Part shown: positions 4,787 to 6,813 of the stretch, one piece after another | Layout of the letters: the number at the start of each line of letters is the position of its first letter | Numbering within the stretch: position 1 is the first letter of the stretch | Origin: Frondihabitans sp. | GTDB taxonomy: Bacteria; Actinomycetota; Actinomycetes; Actinomycetales; Microbacteriaceae | Reading direction: 5' to 3' | Assembly (NCBI GenBank): GCA_025464735.1 | Contig: JAODMX010000194.1 | Span: 1 to 6,813 of the forward strand | Length of the DNA: 6,813 bases | Position numbers and translations under genes: made by a program | The notes under the pieces: model-generated | The model's database searches: none | What the model was told of the DNA's origin: nothing | Seen by the model: only the letters and a program-made list of their open reading frames with translations

Positions 4787-6813
4787 GTGAGTGTTTCCGC
4801 GTCGCCCCGCTCTTCGGCTCCCCGCATCTTCGTGGTGCTCGGTTCGTTCGCCGGTCTCTCGATCGTCGCCGGAGTTCTCGTCGCTGTCATGGCACTGCCT
4901 CTGACCGTTGTCGGTTCGAACACGGTGACCACCGGGGTCGACGCGTTCAACGATCTGCCGAGCTACCTCAACATCACGCCGCCGGCCCAGGCCACGCGGT
5001 TGTATGCGAAAGACGGCACGCAGGAGGTCCAGATCGCGAGTTTCTATGCCGAAAATCGCATAGATGTCGCCTCGAGCGCGATCGCGAGCACGGCCAAGCA
5101 GGCAGCCGTTGCCGCGGAGGATCCGAACTTCTACAGCGAAGGCGCCGTCGACGTTTCCGGGACGATCCGAGGCATCCTCTCGACCACGCTCGGTTCGACC
5201 GTCGAGGGCGGTTCGTCCATCACACAGCAGTACGTGAAGAACGTCTTGGTCGAGCGCTGCGAGACCGAGAACACCACGACTGCCGCGGCCAACAAGTGCT
5301 ACGAGACGGTCACGGCGGTCACCCCGCAACGCAAGCTCGCCGAACTCCGCTATGCCATCAGTGTCGAGAAGAAGTACTCGAAGGATCAGATCCTTCGCGG
5401 GTACCTCAACATCGTCGGCTTCGGCGGCAACGTGTACGGCATCCAGTCCGCGGCGCAGTACTACTTCGGCGTCAACGCCTCCCAGCTGACCCTGCCCGAG
5501 TCGGCCACCTTGATCGCCATCGTGAACAACCCCTCCAACCTTCGGATCGACGAACCCTCCAACGCCTCCAATGGCTCGGCGAACCACTACGCGCTCACCC
5601 TGACGAGGCGGAACTATGTGCTCCAGCGCATGGAAGTGCACGGCGACATCACGAAGGCAGAGCTGACCGCCGCCGAGGCAACACCGATCACTCCGAAGAT
5701 CACGCAGACCACGAACGGGTGCACGGCGGCGGCGGCCTTCGACGCGGCCTACTTCTGTCAGTACGTCGAAGATGTCGTGCTCAACAGCACGGCCTTCGGC
5801 GCGACCAAGGACGACCGCCTCGCCACGCTGACCGAGGGTGGCCTCAAGATCGACACCACGCTCAACCTCGCACTGCAGCAGACAGCGCAGAACTCTCTCA
5901 GTGCCTACATGCCGACGACTGTCGCGGGGTTGAACGTCGGCGCCTCCAACGTGTCGGTCGAGCCCGGCACGGGTCGCATCGTCACGATGGTGCAGAACAC
6001 GACCTTCAACGAGACGAGCTCCGCAGCTGCGGGGGAGACCTCTATCAACTACAACGCGGATCAGGCCTACGGCGGGTCGACGGGCTTCCAAACCGGATCC
6101 TCGTTCAAGGCGTTCACCCTCGCCGCCTGGCTTGAGGCAGGGCACTCGCTGTCCGAAACCGTCAACACGACCCAGCACGACTTCCCCACGTCCGAGTTCA
6201 CGAACTCGTGCGAGAACATCAACGGCCCCGACTGGGAAGTCTCGAACGCGGATTCCGCCGCCTCCGAGCTGTCGGTGCTGCAGGCGACCGCTCAGTCCGT
6301 GAACACCGCCTTCGCCCGAATGGGCACTGAGCTCGACCTCTGCAACATCTTGAATGCCGCCACGGGAATGGACATCCACACGGCCGCGACCAACGGCACG
6401 CTGACCAGCGTTCCGTCGATGATCCTCGGCGTCAACGCGATCGCGCCGCTGGCAATGGCCACCGCCTACGCCGGGATCGCGGACGGCGGGCTCGTGTGCA
6501 CGCCGGTCGCGATCGACAGCATCACCTCGTCGACCGGCCAGGCGGTGACGCCGCCCGCCACGAGCTGCACGCAGGGTATGCCGGCCGACATCGCCGCGGG
6601 CGTCACCTACGCCCTCCAGACCGTGCTCCAGTCCGGCGGAACCGGCGCCCTTGCCAACCCCGACGATGGCGTCCCGATGCTCGCGAAAACCGGAACCACC
6701 GACAACGCCGAGCAGAACTGGCTGATCACCTCGACCACCAAAATCGCCAACGCCACGTGGGTCGGCAACGTCTCAGGCTCGACCGATTTCTACGACACCT
6801 ACATCAACGGCGT
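4787..6813 (+). CDS. Class A penicillin-binding protein, bifunctional glycosyltransferase/transpeptidase (3' end beyond window)
   Basis: Polymerises lipid II glycan strands and cross-links peptides outside the membrane; PonA-type. The 675 visible residues contain a 13-residue cytoplasmic tail, a transmembrane anchor (about 14-42), then a GT51 domain with EDPNF (111-115; Glu111 the expected catalytic acid), GGSSITQQ (141-148), RKLAE (182-186) and a KDQILRGYLN segment followed by a glycine-rich GFGGNVYG. The transpeptidase domain has SSFK (438-441, Ser438 the acyl-enzyme serine), SVN (504-506) and KTGTT (634-638), so both activities look intact. Eight cysteines (158, 171, 312, 324, 475, 519, 571, 594) all lie in the extracellular part, suggesting disulfides. 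The usual HxG after the first GT motif reads SEG here. The start is GTG 4787, giving a short basic head before the helix; no Shine-Dalgarno is present. The end is cut by the window, so any C-terminal PASTA or Pro-rich tail cannot be seen. Confidence 0.96.
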   Translation, partial: MSVSASPRSSAPRIFVVLGSFAGLSIVAGVLVAVMALPLTVVGSNTVTTGVDAFNDLPSYLNITPPAQATRLYAKDGTQEVQIASFYAENRIDVASSAIASTAKQAAVAAEDPNFYSEGAVDVSGTIRGILSTTLGSTVEGGSSITQQYVKNVLVERCETENTTTAAANKCYETVTAVTPQRKLAELRYAISVEKKYSKDQILRGYLNIVGFGGNVYGIQSAAQYYFGVNASQLTLPESATLIAIVNNPSNLRIDEPSNASNGSANHYALTLTRRNYVLQRMEVHGDITKAELTAAEATPITPKITQTTNGCTAAAAFDAAYFCQYVEDVVLNSTAFGATKDDRLATLTEGGLKIDTTLNLALQQTAQNSLSAYMPTTVAGLNVGASNVSVEPGTGRIVTMVQNTTFNETSSAAAGETSINYNADQAYGGSTGFQTGSSFKAFTLAAWLEAGHSLSETVNTTQHDFPTSEFTNSCENINGPDWEVSNADSAASELSVLQATAQSVNTAFARMGTELDLCNILNAATGMDIHTAATNGTLTSVPSMILGVNAIAPLAMATAYAGIADGGLVCTPVAIDSITSSTGQAVTPPATSCTQGMPADIAAGVTYALQTVLQSGGTGALANPDDGVPMLAKTGTTDNAEQNWLITSTTKIANATWVGNVSGSTDFYDTYING

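Noticed and set aside
4672..4950. Longer amidase gene starting at ATG 4950 (613 residues) or ATG 4710
   Set aside because: The 4950 version would overlap the PBP start by 164 bases and adds no recognisable sequence; the AtzH-like domain fits ATG 4671, which has a -10-like box seven bases upstream.
4348..6135. 595-codon plus-strand frame across the amidase/PBP boundary
   Set aside because: Shadow frame, strongly Arg/His-rich with no motif; the PBP frame in the same region carries all GT51 and transpeptidase motifs.
4775..6379. 534-codon minus-strand frame opposite the PBP gene
   Set aside because: Gly/Arg/Val-rich antisense frame typical of GC-rich codon bias, with no domain signature.

Overview
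The window reads as ordinary chromosomal DNA from a high-GC actinobacterium, most likely of the Microbacteriaceae type. That placement is inferred from GC-rich third codon positions, GTG starts, a DUF3105 membrane-anchored protein, a class A penicillin-binding protein of actinobacterial style, and start codons that sit 5-7 nt behind a -10 box with no Shine-Dalgarno sequence. I cannot name the genus. No insertion sequence, phage gene, CRISPR array, tRNA or rRNA gene was seen, and no stretch over 300 bases lacks a gene.

Layout from left to right. A DUF3105 protein runs leftward off the edge (1-624, minus). It is divergent from a guanine deaminase (691-1194, plus). A 135-bp gap holds a strong inverted repeat, followed by an aldo/keto reductase with the only clear Shine-Dalgarno site (1330-2277, plus). 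After 30 bp comes a class I methyltransferase of unknown substrate (2308-3078, plus). It converges on an AtzH-like/amidase fusion protein (3109-4671, minus). That gene is divergent from a bifunctional glycosyltransferase/transpeptidase PBP (4787 to the right edge, plus, 3' end missing).

The genes do not form one clear pathway. Guanine deaminase releases ammonia from guanine, and the fused AtzH-amidase probably hydrolyses a small urea- or amide-type nitrogen compound, so a nitrogen-scavenging theme is possible but the two are not adjacent. DUF3105 and the PBP are envelope proteins. Each gene appears to have its own promoter.

The most interesting item is the AtzH-amidase fusion. In Pseudomonas ADP-type systems AtzH (an NTF2-fold DUF3225 enzyme) and AtzE (an amidase) are separate proteins acting on consecutive steps; here related domains are one polypeptide and both sets of catalytic residues look intact. 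Second are the inverted repeat ahead of the reductase gene and the consistent leaderless promoter pattern at five of six gene starts. I see no complete, undescribed multi-gene system in this window.
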